Part shown: positions 63,573-64,000 of the stretch, piece by piece
Numbering within the stretch: the first letter of the stretch is position 1
Layout of the letters: each line of letters begins with the position of its first letter
Source of the DNA: Lachnoclostridium sp. An196
Lineage (GTDB): Bacteria > Bacillota > Clostridia > Lachnospirales > Lachnospiraceae
Assembly: GCF_002160135.1 (NCBI RefSeq)
Contig: NZ_NFJZ01000001.1
Location: 372,001 to 436,000 of the forward strand
DNA length: 64,000 bases
Direction: 5' to 3'
Position numbers and translations under genes: made by a program
The notes under the pieces: generated by a model
Seen by the model: the letters and a program-made list of their open reading frames with translations, nothing else
What the model was told of the DNA's origin: nothing
Database searches by the model: none

Positions 63573-63660
63573 ATCTGGCAGAAGATAATCTCCGAGACCA
63601 CTGAAAAGTGCAAAAAGTACGGATTTGCATTTTTCAGTAGTTTCGGTATCTTCTACAGAT
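63573..63660 (+). promoter_or_regulatory. Long pnp leader hairpin, likely RNase III / PNPase control site
   Basis: About 35 pairs in 88 bases: ATCTG/CAGAT, AGAAGATA/TATCTTCT, CCGAGAC/GTTTCGG, ACTGAAAA/TTTTCAGT and GTGCAAA/TTTGCAT, with small bulges and one C-A mismatch, loop of 9. It ends 7 bases before the pnp AAAGGAG and has no T-run. In E. coli, pnp mRNA is controlled by RNase III cleavage of such a leader stem followed by PNPase. Confidence 0.8.
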
Positions 63661-63685
63661 AAGACAGAAAGGAGATACAGTTAGT

Positions 63686-64000
63686 ATGTACAAAAGTTAC
63701 ACAATGGAACTGGCAGGCAGAACTCTGAGAGTGGATATCGGCCGTGTGGCAGCTCAGGCGAACGGCGCGGCTTTCATGCACTACGGAGATACGGTAGTGC
63801 TGTCCACGGCGACTGCCTCTGAAAAACCGAGAGAGGGTATTGATTTCTTCCCTCTGAGTGTGGATTATGAGGAAAAAATGTACGCGGTAGGAAAGATCCC
63901 GGGAGGATTCAACAAGCGTGAAGGAAAAGCGTCCGAGAACGCGATCCTGACTTCCCGTGTGATCGACCGTCCTATGAGACCGCTGTTTCCGAAGGATTAC
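63686..64000 (+). CDS. pnp: Polynucleotide phosphorylase, 3' end outside window
   Basis: The frame is open from ATG 63686 to the last base (105 codons). It reads [40 protein letters not shown] and [20 protein letters not shown], ending in [16 protein letters not shown]. This is the first RNase PH domain of PNPase, the phosphorolytic 3'-5' exonuclease. AAAGGAG lies 11 bases upstream of the ATG. Confidence 0.96.
   Translation, partial: MYKSYTMELAGRTLRVDIGRVAAQANGAAFMHYGDTVVLSTATASEKPREGIDFFPLSVDYEEKMYAVGKIPGGFNKREGKASENAILTSRVIDRPMRPLFPKDY

Noticed and set aside
1-64000. tRNA, rRNA, insertion sequences, prophage or integration sites
   Set aside because: No transposase or integrase gene, terminal inverted repeats, cloverleaf or rRNA-like sequence was recognised on either strand. 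A tRNAscan-SE and Rfam run would settle it.

Overview
The window looks like a chromosomal stretch of a low-GC-lineage Firmicute of the Lachnospiraceae / Clostridium cluster XIVa type, although its base composition is only moderately AT-rich. The clues are strong AGGAGG ribosome sites, several TTG/GTG starts, consensus TTGACA-N17-TATAAT promoters, Clostridia-style pyrBI, a rimP-nusA-ylxR-ylxQ-infB-rbfA-nrnA-truB-ribF operon, and a Firmicute-type eut operon run by an ANTAR two-component system. No rRNA, tRNA, insertion sequence, prophage or CRISPR array was seen.

Layout. (1) 1-12 kb: a sugar locus. It has a ROK regulator (cut by the window start), a D-lyxose-ketol-isomerase-like enzyme, a PfkB kinase, a class II aldolase and a ribose-type ABC importer. 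A sensing module follows: a second, paralogous sugar-binding lipoprotein, a NarL-type histidine kinase and response regulator, and a family-1 solute-binding protein. Isomerise, phosphorylate and cleave is the implied pathway; the sugar is not known. (2) 12-15 kb: a folate operon, folE-HD protein-folP-folBK, led by what reads as a tetrahydrofolate riboswitch. (3) 15-22 kb: housekeeping genes: a DUF3592 protein, pyrBI on the minus strand, folC, pheA, degV and malic enzyme.

(4) 22.3-41.3 kb: a 22-gene ethanolamine utilisation microcompartment operon. It starts from a perfect consensus promoter, followed by two small hairpins and a terminator that fit EutV ANTAR antitermination. It encodes the regulators EutV/EutW, the lyase EutBC with reactivase EutA, the aldehyde and alcohol dehydrogenases, a PduL-type phosphotransacylase, EutT, a PduS-like corrinoid reductase, EutH, EutQ, EutJ, EutP and nine shell proteins (two EutS, EutL, an EutK-like protein, two EutM, EutN, a PduT-like protein). 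The mix is Eut with Pdu-type parts. An Eis-like acetyltransferase and a DUF2284 protein follow.

(5) 43-51 kb: the nusA-infB translation operon with a structured leader. (6) 51.4-54.3 kb: copper homeostasis, copA-csoR, with a CsoR-like operator and a CopZ-like domain fused to the C-terminus of CopA behind its own internal ribosome site. (7) 54.4-63.1 kb: an SH3-NlpC/P60 wall hydrolase, a Dpp/Opp-type peptide importer (D, F, A, B, C), an M24 peptidase and a cyclophilin-like protein. (8) 63.1-64 kb: rpsO and the start of pnp, each with a structured leader; the pnp leader is a roughly 35-bp hairpin that looks like an RNase III substrate.

All calls come from reading the sequence and from recalled family knowledge; no database search was run.
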